This document shows, one piece after another, positions 12,016-22,727 of a stretch of DNA of 64,000 bases. The stretch is from Hymenopellis radicata. Its lineage: Eukaryota; Basidiomycota; Agaricomycetes; Agaricales; Physalacriaceae. The notes below the pieces were generated by a model that had not been told where the DNA came from, ran no database searches, and saw only the letters and a list, made by a program, of their open reading frames with translations. A program made the translations under genes and the position numbers. The stretch covers positions 40,574 through 104,573 of the forward strand of contig JADNRX010000195.1 of the NCBI GenBank assembly GCA_015501595.1, written 5' to 3'. The first letter of the stretch is position 1. Each line of letters opens with the position of its first letter.

Positions 12016-13650
12016 ATGCCCGCCTCTGCCCACGACAGCTCCTCCACGGATGACCGCTCTACGACGCAGGATGTATCTGACGACGACGTCTCTGATGAAG
12101 ATGCAGAATCTGACTACCAGAGTTGCGGGTCCTGTGAAGATGAGGAGCGCATGGCGGAGGATGATGTGGACGGGGAGCTTGAGATTCTCCAATGGAACCC
12201 TATCGATGGTAAATGGGAGCGCGTACAGGCAAGGCATGTCACCGACATTTGCGTCATGGTATGGACCTCTCACAATGATGCTTAGCGACGTGCAAGATCT
12301 TATTGGGGCTTCAATGACCAGTAGTGAATGGATTTCGAAGATTGAGCTTGCCCAACGGTTTGGCTCACTGTTGGAAGCTAGACAGAGGCACCTGGATGCA
12401 CTAGCTGTACTTGCTGAGACGGTAGGTGGAGCTGCAAGACGATACTGGCATCGGATACTTTCATATGAGGAAAAGTATGGCCCGGTGAGTATATATCACA
12501 TTGGGTTGCTTAGTATGTAGTCTGATTTGTAGAGCGTCAACTGTTTCTCGAACCTTCAGGCCTTGGTCTTTCTCATCATGTCCAGCAAAGGAGCTTGGTC
12601 CGATAACTATTGGTGGAAATTCCATATACTCTACATTCCTAGTCAACGAATGTACCACCACTCCTTGACCTCCAATGTGTTTGAGGGAAGGTATCTACTT
12701 GATTATTCGCTGAACAGACCTTCGAAGGATCTTGCAGAAGTCATGCGGATCACCCTACCGTACTTACGGGAGATGAATGCTCGCAACGACGCGCTGTCCA
12801 AGCTTCGGCATGTTGGCTACTCATCCTGTTCCTCGGATTCAGCCTCGATTTTTGGACCAACGAACATGGCGAACCTCGTCACATGCCTGGACATCGCGGA
12901 GAGTGTCGCGAAATTGGTTCCGGTGTTTGGAGACGTGCTAGAGGGTGCGTGCGGAATCCTCCGGAAGGCTATCAACGCTGCAGAGGCAAGTAACCTTTCG
13001 AAGGATATGATTGCTACCGTTATTTAATTTCGTTTGCAATAGGTTGCACGTGCAGCCCGCGATGAATGCAAGGCTCTCGCTGAACATACAGCATGCATAA
13101 CACTTGCTATCATCAATGAGATTGGTTCAACATCCAATCAACCTGTTATTCCGACTGCGAATGTCTTCGACATATGCGCGTAAGTCCCTTTTGATGTACT
13201 CCACTGGTATGTCTGATGTTAGTTATAGAACGATCGGCGAAGTTGAACGAAGAATTACCAGGCTATCGACACTCGGGCGCCTCAAATACTTGACGGCGCG
13301 CGGGAAAATCAATGCCGAAGTCAAAGACCTACGTGCGCGAGTCGACAATGCGCGAATCGCGTTCAAGGTGAGTGTCGCAGTTGTTGAGCTCGTCCTCCTA
13401 ACACCCCCGAAGATTCGAAGCGACATTTCAACAACGGGTTTACTGTACGACCTCCGGATGATGCAGACACGTCTCGCATCGCGTGTTGAGGATATCTACA
13501 TGGGTCAGCAGACGACACACCACATGTTGCATACGCTTCTGGTGGAGGTCGGTCCCAATTTCTCTCTCTGCTCAGTTCGACGCTCACACAGTCTTGATGC
13601 AGGTTCGAGGACATAGAACCGGAGGCGCGCATGTCGAGGAGGCAGACTGA
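12016..13650 (+). CDS. MLKL-like helical-bundle protein, copy 2
   Basis: Paralogue of 7,011-8,613 with the same exon plan. It has an acidic leader (MPASAHDSSSTDDRS, SDEDAESDYQSCGSC), then DALAVLAETVGGAARRYWHR, SSKGAWSDNYWWKF, and the bundle helices AKLVPVFGDVLEGACG and EHTACITLAIINEIG. The C-terminal part carries RLSTLGRLKYL, LRARVDNARIAFK, and TTHHMLHTLLVEV before a stop at 13,648. Introns begin near 12,485, 12,986, 13,179, 13,366 and 13,547, all GT-AG. Both copies are open throughout, and most differences keep the reading frame, so both look under purifying constraint or recently active. As in copy 1, no effector-triggering domain (NACHT, NB-ARC, kinase) is attached. The likely role is an adaptor or executor of regulated cell death, or a decoy; this is inference. 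Confidence 0.6.
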
Positions 13651-14559
13651 GGAGAGGCGGTTGTCCACGCTCCGTTTAGGGCCTAGGCTAATGACTGTTG
13701 ATTCGCTGAGCACTGTAGTTTATACCATGAGAGGCAATGTATCAACATTTCTCTGTGCTAGAAGATACACCAACGCGGGTGTCTAAGAGCCGGGAATACC
13801 GAAGAAGATATAAGCTACCAGCACGAGTCAAGTCGATACGAACATAGCATATGCCTGATACGGAGACGATGGTCGTAATGGCGTCAATCAGACTAGGACT
13901 AGCCTATTCGCCATCTCGAGTGAATACACAGGCCGTTGTGCAGATGTGAAGCCGCGGAAATCCTCCTAGAATGATTAAATGATTGGTTTACTTACCTCGG
14001 CAACGGCCTGGCGCTCTATGGATAGTATTCAGCCGTGATGGGGGAGATCATAGTGCCGTCAAGAATGTCCAGCTTGAAGGGTGGTATCAGTAAACTCCAG
14101 GTACTGCGGAGGAAGCACCACACCTCACTGCTATTGAACCGAAATCCAGGTCCTGAATCGAGTCGTCAGTCTAGAAAGCGCGCCAGACTGACGTCACGTA
14201 CAGACCAGGACCAATACATCGCCGATGTGTCCAAACGAGGCTATAAAGCCGACCACGGTCAGATATGACTCGTCGTCAATGGACGTAATTAGGTTACGCC
14301 AGGACGTATTGACGGGGACCTAACATGAGCGCAGTGAGTAACGACACTGAAGATGCGTACGAATACAATCTTTGACGACGACTACCCCAGTAAACCGGCG
14401 TCCAGCTGGCGTGCGACACGAATCGAGTTCGGATTTCGAATAGAAGTTGTTATGCGACCAGGGAGAAGGTCGCACAACGAGCTTAGCGGATCATGGGCGA
14501 AGACTACAATGAGACGACGATCTATTAGTACCGCCAGGACACAGGAAGGCGAAAGCAAA

Positions 14560-15450
14560 ACTGAAATGTGGCGTAAATTTCGGGTAAGCGGTCGCTATCA
14601 CCGCAGTGAAGAACTCGCAGCGCGAGAGCGGTGGCGGAAACGCCGAGTTCATCCCGTTCAACTGCAACATCCTAGGTTTTCATTGATAAATTAGCCCGGA
14701 AATTTAAACGTACCTCAGGAAGTTAACCGCCTAAACATCCCAATCAGTCCGGTAGACACGAAGCCAGCAAGATTCATATCGCCATCCAGTAAGTTTCCTG
14801 TCTTGAGGCGCAGGAACTAATGAAACCGGGTCAGGATTGACCCTAAAATTGAGAGCGAAGATTCACACCTTTTCGCAGAAACAAAAGCCGGACCAGTAAG
14901 GCCAACACACGCTGGAGTCGTTCCAAAATGGCGTATTGCCAAGACGAGGTGTTGTTCCTCACGTCGCTTGAATATGGGAGGAGGCGGCCGAAGCCGCCTC
15001 AACTAATGGAATGAGATGAGCACAAAAATACCGGGGAGTACAGAGCAACACACGTACCTGTTTTGATGGTGAAGAATAAAACGGGTCAGAATTCAAACAT
15101 AAAAATTAACCCAAATGCGCACCTTTTTGTGTGGACGAAGAGCTGGTCCGGCGAAGACAACCACGCATGTCCCAGATTCAGGTATCCGTCTCCGTAGTAA
15201 TGCAACACTTCCTCTACTTAGATGCAGACCTGCTGTCCAGATAGTGGCGAAGCCAGCGCCGCCTTTGCAAATGCTCTGTCGTCTTCAATTCATTAATGCA
15301 AATCCAAGCACTGAGAATGAAGGAACACTCACGAAATGGAGCTTGAAATAGAGACACAAATAGATAGGGAAAATGCACGTTTCGCGAGCATCCCAAGTTT
15401 GCCAGCCGGCGACGCCGTCCATGCTTCTCGAATTCCAGGCCCTAAGAGAC
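14560..15450. repeat. Downstream block of the segmental duplication, copy 2
   Basis: Counterpart of 10,180-11,125. It contains the conserved hairpin aggcggccgaagccgcct near 14,981-14,998. Copy 2 ends where KDZ-terminus-like sequence begins at 15,455. Confidence 0.5.
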
Positions 15451-15454
15451 ATTT

Positions 15455-15560
15455 CGTATATGATCCCCTACTCATTAGAACCCTAGACTTCATACATGTA
15501 GGACGCTAATTAGCAGTCAGCCTTCATTGGAGACAAATCATGTATGACTTACCAAGTCGT
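15455..15560 (-). mobile_element. Relic of a KDZ transposon terminus
   Basis: From tatatgatcccct through aaccctagacttcatacatg to gctaattagcag, then aatcatgtatgactt, the sequence matches, in reverse orientation, the right end of the KDZ element (about 40,330-40,410). This indicates an older, mostly lost KDZ insertion or a non-autonomous derivative. The partner end was not found. Confidence 0.6.
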
Positions 15561-15767
15561 GCATCACCGTGCATGCGGCATCCATGATCCCGTCCGCCTT
15601 TCCAAATCGAGCGCTGGCGCATGGGTCCAAAACGTCGGTTGCCCAAAACAGAATTGCTGTGCCTCTAGCGTTACAAATCGGGATCGCACATCGCCGCCCG
15701 CTTGTGGGATCTCGATGCAATCTCGGTTTTTGAGGCGATGTTTCCCGATAAGGCTTGAAAAAGGTCC

Positions 15768-15858
15768 CGAGTCAACCTGCCTGCCTTCGCTAAGTTGTAA
15801 AGTCCAACATGCTTCGGTCATCAAGTTCCCGAGTCGACCTATCTGCCTTTACTAAGTT
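15768..15858 (+). repeat. Short direct repeat, about 31 bp twice
   Basis: cccgagtcaacctgcctgcc at about 15,768 recurs as cccgagtcgacctatctgcc at about 15,828; both are followed by ttnnctaagtt. The surrounding 15.56-16.07 kb has no supported gene. It contains a 15-bp poly-A run near 16,000. Confidence 0.5.
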
Positions 15859-16073
15859 TGAGTTTTAGCCTGTCCTCGAGGGGACCCAGGCTGAAGTACT
15901 ACTACTCCTACGAAGCCAAGTCACACACACATTAGTCTGAAATGTTTCGTATATTGATGTAAACATATATCATACCGACATCATACAAACATGCAAGATC
16001 AAAAAAAAAAAAAAAGGTAACTACAGCATACTATCACAGAACAGGCTGACATCTTGCCAACATCCCCATCAAC

Positions 16074-19000
16074 CTAAGAGATACGTGCCTTCTTCTTGGC
16101 GCTTCCACCTGATGTCCCCAGTTCCGAATCATGCATGACTTCGACACACTGCAGGAAGTCATGCACCGCATCTGACCATAACTTCATCTGTGCGTCATAT
16201 TGCTTCGAAGTCCCTAGAAGCGTGCCCCACCAGAATAGGCCTAACAGCACCGATACGAGCCCATTTTCTCCGCCACATCGCAGGGTCGCCAGTTCTTCAG
16301 CCTTGTATTCGGCAACCGGTAAAGGACACTTTGCCATACGACGTCGCAAAGGTGGCTGGATAGCATTCCACCAAGCACGCCACTCCGCTCCATAAGTATC
16401 GACATTTTTGATGGGCGGAGCAATGTCGAAGTTCCTATCAGCGAGCCAAGGAATAAGTTCTTTTGGACGAAGGGCGCTCACGGGTAATCGCTGCTGTTAT
16501 GAGCATTAGATGTGGAAATTGGCAAGGAAATAAGAATAAACTTACCAGGGGAATACCCTCGCGGCTCATATCTCCTTCGAGATGCTCAAAAGACCGAACT
16601 AAAAGATCCCACTCGTCACCCATCGCCCGCCCGCGCATACGCAATGCCAGCTCAGTGCACCATGGAGGTACATTTTCCTTATTTTCGCGACTGATTAGAG
16701 GAACCGGTTCCCGCAGAGGAGCTCCTCGCTTACGCCCAGAGCGTCGACCTAAGGACTCCTGACACTCCTCAATGGAGGGTTGAGTATCGGATAGTACACG
16801 AGCGCGCGGTTTTGGGTGAGGTCGTGTTGATTCAGATGGAGGAGGTACAGGAGTCGGTTCAGATGGAGGAGGTGCTGGAGCAGAAGTCTGGGCGACAACT
16901 GGTGCTTTCTTCGGGGGTGCATTCCTCGGCGGCTTCTTCGCGGGCCCCTTCTTCGTATTCTTCCTCCGCGATGGAGGTAGTTCAGGAGGTGGAGTGGTCG
17001 CGCCCATAAGACTTCCACCAAGGACTGCATCTTCATCTGTAAGCGACGTCGGTGGAAGGGGGTCTTCAACGGCGGCGGGCTTCAAAATTCGAGGGTTCCA
17101 TGCTGATGTTGTCAACGGCGTGTATTTCGCCTTTGGTGCCTCTGGTGAGATCGCTGGCGAGATCGTCAATGGTCCCGCTGGTGCCATAGGTGAAGGTTGA
17201 GAAGATGATGAAGGTTGTGGCGCCGGACGAGGCCCCACAGGCAAAGAGAAGATCGAAGGCTTCGGCGCAGGACCGTGAGGGCTCGGCTGTGAGAAAGCGG
17301 AGAATGTGAACTTGGAAGGAGCAGACGACAGGTCTGATGAAGCTTGTGGCGCGGGACGCCCCACTGGCAAAGAGAATATCGAAGGCTGCGGCGCAGGACC
17401 GTGAGGGCTCGGCTGTGAGAAAGGGGAGAATGTGAACTTGGACGGAGCGGACGACAGGTCGAGTGATTCGTTCTGAGTAGAGTCATAGCCCTGCATGAAG
17501 TTGTTCAAGTCGTCCCATTCTTCTGTAGAGAGGGACCAATCAAAGTCAGAGGGAAAAGAACCCGACGGTATAGATGCTGCGTTAATGGGCGTCGATGAAG
17601 GCTGCAAAGTCGACGATGCCTGAGGGATCATGGATGCCGCGGACGGAATCATGGACGAAGGTGCGATCATGGATTCTGGGGACGGACTCATGGACGAAGG
17701 TGGCGAAGTCGACGATACCTGAGGGATCATGGATGCTGCGGACGGAATCATGGACGAAGGTGGGATCATGGATTCTGGGGCCGCGGACGGAATCATGGAC
17801 GAAGGTGGGATCATGGATTCTGGGGCCGCGGACGGAATCATGGACGAAGGTGGGATCATGGATTCTGGGGCCGCGGACGGAATCATGGACGAAGGTGGGA
17901 TCATGGATGCTGGGGACGGACTCATGGACGAAGGTGGCGAAGTCGATGATGTCTGAGGGATCATGGATGCCGGCGGTGAAATTACGGATGAAGGTAGCGA
18001 TGTTTCCACGTTCGATGCGGGGGATCTGTGTGTGTCGGCAGGATGAAACCATCCGGCGCCCAGGTACTGTTCATGGGCACATCCGAAGACGATGGCTCAT
18101 TGAGAGGGTTCGTGTCTGGACCAACAATATCGAGTCCGTCCTCCGTTTCGACTAGCCCAGTTAAAACGGGAGCAGAAATCGTGCTCTCGTCAATTAGCAT
18201 GGCGTCTGGTTCCACTGGCGAGATCTTGCGGCGACGGTCATCAGCGATATGATTTTCGCGCATAGTGCGCGCTAAAGAAAGAGAACATATTAGAATCAGT
18301 TCAAGGAGAGAATGAACCACAAACTTACTAAAGCAACCCTTTCCGTACTCTTTGAACTGATCCAAGAAAAACGACTTGAAGCCCGTATACGCCTCTTCGA
18401 ATGTGTGGCCGGCCTCGTTGACTCGTGCGTACGATGGTCCAAATTGCCAACTAGCGGAAGTATACCATTAGCTTCATGCTATGCAGGGAACAAATCGACC
18501 TACGACTGTGAAGATATACTACCCCTCTCGTCAGGACCGACCGAGGTAATTAGAAAGATCTGTCCTGTCCGCTCGGCAATTTTGGATGCAAAGACGGAGA
18601 TGTGCGCAGGAAGGACAGCGAGTGCGCTGAATAAAAATCAGAGAAGAGTCTAATAGAGAAACTGAACATACCTAGCATATTGCTCCGGTGTCCGCTCGCC
18701 ACCTTCATCTTCCTCGTCCAGCGCCTTCAGCAGCTCCTTCTCTTTCTTCTCTTCCTCTACCGCCGACGTACATTCCTCACGTATCTCCGGCGAAGCGTCC
18801 TTCCAAGCGAGTTCGCTGGCCCGACGAAACAGTGTGATGTATGCATCATCTGGTTCCGATGTCCTCAACATTTGCAGGTGAGAATCGATTAAATCGCGAT
18901 ATCGCTGTTGGAAGATTTCGATAGCATGGTGGACACGAGTACGGGCGTTGAAATTGAACGCGTCCTTTTGAGCGGGAGCACGAGGCCGCTTGACGGTATT

Positions 19001-19583
19001 GTTGTTGTCGAACCAGCTGCGAATGCGCTAAGAGACAAATGGTCAGCGCTTAATGCCGCCTCGTGGGAATATAATACCTTTTTAATTTTGCCAGTAGCCG
19101 TAAGAGGCTTGCGTACATTGCGTTCGCTCACGGCATTGTGTGCCTGCGCGACAGAGTCATCTTCAGTAATGCTAAGCTGTTTACAGAGTTCTGAAACGGG
19201 CCAGCGCGCAAGGAATGTATTTTCAACGTCGGGCCAGAACAGACCCAACTTCTGCTTGGCCTTGAATTCGAGATACTTGTCACGGTAATCGACTAAATGC
19301 TTGTATTGGTCGGGCGTCGTCCATCGATTGTGGTGAGTGGCAGGCTCGGTCAACACCTTTGTGGAAGTCCGGCGTCCCTACAATCAGTGTCAGCTCCTGT
19401 ATTTCCATATTACTCGTAAGGACGTACTTTCCCGCCTTTTTTAGTAGATCTGGTAGGTGGCGTGGTCTCCGACGCGTCTGGTGGCGTTGGCTCCGATGCT
19501 GAAGCTGACCCATTTGGAACAATGGCCGGCTCGCTAGCGATCCCGATTGATGGGGGAGGTCCCTTGTCGGGTAAACTTTCCAT
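16074..19583 (-). CDS. Large Ser/Pro-rich protein of an expanded Agaricomycete family, function unknown
   Basis: Multi-exon minus-strand gene. Exon 1 starts at 19,583 (MESLPDKGPPPSIG) and ends at 19,428; exon 2 is 19,377-19,078; exon 3 is 19,027-18,672, giving the in-frame junction KIKK|RIRSWFDNNN. Further exons carry LAVLPAHISVFASKIA, then WQFGPSYARVNEAGHTFEEA. A long low-complexity Ser/Pro/Met region follows, with 45-bp in-frame repeats. The C-terminus (WDLLVRSFEHLEGDM, WRAWWNAIQPPLRRR, GGENGLVSVLLGLFWWG) is joined across an intron at about 16,548-16,497 and ends at 16,074. The WFxNN motif early and WWxxLQP plus GGxNG near the end match a family I know only as repeated hypothetical proteins in mushroom genomes. 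The link between the segment ending near 18,100 and the repeat exon (from about 18,009) needs a weak donor or a frameshift. Confidence 0.6.
17738..17917 (-). repeat. 45-bp in-frame minisatellite, four units
   Basis: Units start at 17,738, 17,783, 17,828 and 17,873, with degenerate related units on both sides (about 17,620-17,960). In the gene frame each unit encodes 15 residues containing SMIPPSSMIPSAAPE. Long open frames on the other frames and strand here are artefacts of the repeat. Confidence 0.85.
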
Positions 19584-19847
19584 GATCTCATTGACGATTA
19601 GTGTAAATATAGAGTCTAGAATAAAAATAATCTTACCGTTGAGACTCTGCAGGTATGGTTATGTATGATTTGGCGAGAATGATTGGAGGTAAGAAAAGGT
19701 GCAACGATTGCCCTCGGAGACTGGCAGTCATGAACCGGTAACTTCCGGTTCTGCATCTGTACAGCTCAGCCACCCCATTCAGGCTCCGCTTCAACGCTTA
19801 GTATTAAAATTGTCCTGACGCACATTTTCCTTCTCATCCCATTCAAC

Positions 19848-21229
19848 ATGCCCTTCGCGCTTTACAGTGACTCTGACCACTACAGCCTGTCGGACGTGAT
19901 CTCAGTTTTGAGCGCGAACGGCATGGAACTCCAGGGGCGAGAGCTTTCCCTTAGTGGTATGTCCCTTTTGCTTCCGCTATCTCCATCTTGCTTTCTGATC
20001 CATCTTCTTCTAGACGGTTCGGAGACTTTAACCGATTTTTTTTTACACTGACACTTCATTTAGATTCCGATGGTGCCTCTTCGGTCTCCTCACTCTCCGA
20101 CGACTCCCTCCAGCACATTGACTCTCCAACGCCAATGGTACGATGAGCAGGCTATCTTCTGCCTACTCGCTGATTTCTTTTCCTCAGTGTCTCGTCATTC
20201 GCGGCCATACGAAGCTGGCGATCTTATTGCCTTCGCGGCTTCCAGTAAGTTTTCATATTCTGCACCTTGTACTCTGCAATTGAATCTTTACAGAGAAAAT
20301 TCACATTATGCCTACTGATGGCTATGCCAACGCGCCGACTGCGCTAGGTCGGTCGTCTTACTTTCTTTCATGATCCACTTCTCACTCACTTACAGTTTGC
20401 GCGGTCTGCACGGAGGCCATTGTCGGGCCAGGGTATTCCCTCCCTATCACCCTACTCGTGGAAGAAACTCCGGCTCCCCCAACGGTGTCAGACACCTCCA
20501 CTGTTGTCGCCCCAGTTAGCGTCCCAGTCTCCGCTCCTGTCGTCACGTCACCTATCATCGCGTCTGTCACCACACCTATCCCGACACCAGTCGTCGCACC
20601 TGTCATCGCGCCTGTCATCGCGCCTGTTACCGCGCCTGTCATCGCGCCTGTCATCGCGCCTGTCATCGCGCCTGTTACCGCGCCTATCATCGCGCCTGTT
20701 ACCGCGCCTGTTACCGCACCTGTTACCGCGCCTGTTACCGCGCCTGTCGTCGCGCCTGTTTTCGCGCCTGTCGTCGCGCCTGTTACCGCGCCTATCCCGG
20801 CACCAGTCATCGCGCCACAAGTTAATCAACTTACGACTACTTTCGGAGCGATGGGCTTTGGACAGCCCCCGTCGTGCCGCCCGCTACGATCCTGATGCCT
20901 GCAGGGCCTATCCCGGCTGCTGCCGCTGCTGCTATGGACGCCGCCACCCTAAACGCTCTTAATGCCGTGACTTGGGATACTGCTCCCCTAATGCTAACAG
21001 CGGGCCATGGTATGCAGTATCCCGAGGCACTTGTCTTGGTCTCTCGAATAACTGGTATGCCTATTTTTTGCATACCAGCGCTGCTCTTACTTATCTCATT
21101 TATAGGGGTTTGGTCTCTCCTCATGTCATTGGTGTTAGCCGAGCATCCTTTGCGAAGCGGGCGACGTGGTATGAAGCGCGTCGCCTTCTTCTGGATTTGC
21201 GTAATGCTGGGCAGTGTGAGATGTTGTGA
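19848..21229 (+). CDS. Ala/Pro/Val-repeat protein with a viroplasmin/RNase H1-N-like C-terminus
   Basis: Multi-exon gene starting MPFALYSDSDHYSLSD at 19,848. The introns after LSLS, after DSPTPM and within ALVCAVCTEAIVGPGY all use GT-AG sites. A long A-P-V-I/T tetrapeptide array follows (20,588-20,806). Near the end WYAVSRGTCLGLSNNW is joined across an intron (about 21,052-21,102) to GLVSPHVIGVSRASFAKRAT and YEARRLLLDL. A W-Y-x-V-x-x-G-x-x-x-G-x-x-x-x-W start, followed by a V-x-G-x-S-x-A-x-F-x-K segment, is the pattern of the caulimovirus viroplasmin/RNase H1 N-terminal hybrid-binding domain. That domain is common in basidiomycete proteins, without an RNase H catalytic domain here. One frame change between about 20,880 and 20,995 is not explained by a clear intron, so the gene may be mis-spliced in my model or damaged. 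Confidence 0.5.
20588..20806 (+). repeat. 12-bp minisatellite encoding Ala-Pro-Val-x repeats
   Basis: About eighteen units of gcgcctgt(c/t)(a/c)(t/c)c give APVI or APVT. The array lies inside the gene at 19,848. The minus strand shows an open frame purely because of the repeat. Confidence 0.85.
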
Positions 21230-21399
21230 GCTGCTTGATCTATATGTATATCTATCTCTTGCTGTCCGCCGATATGTTGTTACCTCACGTTGTACGTACT
21301 TTATGTAACCACCTCTCGTCGTGAAAAAAATGTCATCTGTATATTGCTTCTTTATGCCTCAGCCCGATGTCAACACAAGTCTATATATAGAACAAAAAA

Positions 21400-22195
21400 T
21401 CATTTCTGATACTGTAACTGACGTTGAGAATACATTTCACGTAGAGACTGTGAGGAAATGAGGGCTTCACATGAGACATCCATCAGCCAACCTTCCACGC
21501 GGCGCATTTCATCCATAATGTCGGTTATCCGGTCGTAGTGCTTGCCGGATCCAACACGCTGCCAGAGGTGGTCGCGGATATCGTAGCATTTCTGGCGAAG
21601 CTGCCCGATGGTTTCCGCTGGTCCATCAATGGTATCCAGAGCATCCCGATTTTCTTTGTCTGAGGAAACTTGACTCAGATAGTCCAGAAGGCGTGCCTCA
21701 ACGAATGATCGAGGGTCGATCCCAACAAATGTCGTGAACTCCACTTCAACCTGTTGCGCTTTGAGGAGGCTGGTGCGTGCCAAGTCTTTTCGATCGGACT
21801 CTTTAAGAATAGAGTTTGAAGGTTCCCGTCTAGGTAAAGTGAGGTGGGTAGATAGGAGGATGGGCAGGAACATACCCGCGCATTGTGATTGCGGCTAATG
21901 GATTATATGTTCCCGGAGCATTCTTGAAGATGACCTGCTCAATTCTACAGACCCTTGTCAGCTCTAGTATAGCAGATATCACTATAACGCACGTCGGCCT
22001 CTGTTTGCGGTAGTTCTCTCGTCGTGATAGATTTTGCTGCTCTGCACGTCTGGATTCACTTGTGAATTAAGACACCAAATAAAGCCTAAGAATCTTACCT
22101 TTGCCAGCTGGCACGGTTGGATACGCGATGGGCGGCCAGTCGCTCCTCATCAGAGAAGTATTTGCGGGGCGACCGCCCTTACGAGCATGGACCAT
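21400..22195 (-). CDS. Basic-region hypothetical protein (Agaricomycete family)
   Basis: Minus-strand multi-exon gene. An early exon (about 22,195-22,100) holds KYFSDEERLAAHRVSNRASW, a charged helix like the EERxAANRxxxR segments of many mushroom hypothetical proteins. Splicing then gives SESRRAEQQNLSRRENYRKQ, next IEQVIFKNAPGTYNPLAAI (about 21,940-21,880). The final exon is rich in charged residues (QVEVEFTTFVGIDPRSFVEA, DHLWQRVGSGKHYDRITD) and stops at 21,400. The start is uncertain: the frame of the KYFSDEER exon meets a stop just upstream, so an upstream exon or a damaged start is possible. Role unknown; possibly DNA-binding, given the basic helix. Confidence 0.45.
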
Positions 22196-22727
22196 CGATG
22201 TTGAGTATAAGTGCTTAAACGTCTTTCGATCAGCATTATGATTTCGTCGGACGAAAACTGAAACTTGCCTATACAGTGAGTATATATCCTTCGGATATAT
22301 CGGAAAAGCATCGAGGATGTACCACCTGTGTACTGTGACCCTCTAATCGAGTCTCACAAAGGTCTGAAGGGTTGTTCAACTCCCGGGCTTGGATGGTGTC
22401 TGCTTCGGCATGCAGCCGATCCTGCGGACTTAGCCGAGGGAGTGCACAGCCTCTCTAAGATGAGCGATCGCCTACTGCCGGGCGGAGTTGCGGACTTCAA
22501 GCAACTGTATAGTTGCCCACAGATATTCATCCCTTGGCTCCAAATTTCGACTATACCTTTCTTTCTTTGCGCCGTTCTTCAACTCATCCCGGTACAGTCT
22601 TCATTATCGGTGATCCTGTATATCTACTGACCTCCCTTTAGCTTTCTTCGGAGGCACTAAAAGGGGTTGTCGGTAAGCGTGCCTTTGAGCTTGTTCGATT
22701 GATCCATGATCCTTAGTTTTAGTTAGA

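Noticed and set aside
17582..18155. Long ORFs on both strands and extra frames over the 45-bp repeat
   Set aside because: A repeat period divisible by three without stops opens several frames at once; only the minus frame joined to conserved exons is kept.
20382..20810. Minus-strand 142-codon Gly/Thr-rich ORF
   Set aside because: It is the mirror of the APV-repeat array, with no flanking exon support.
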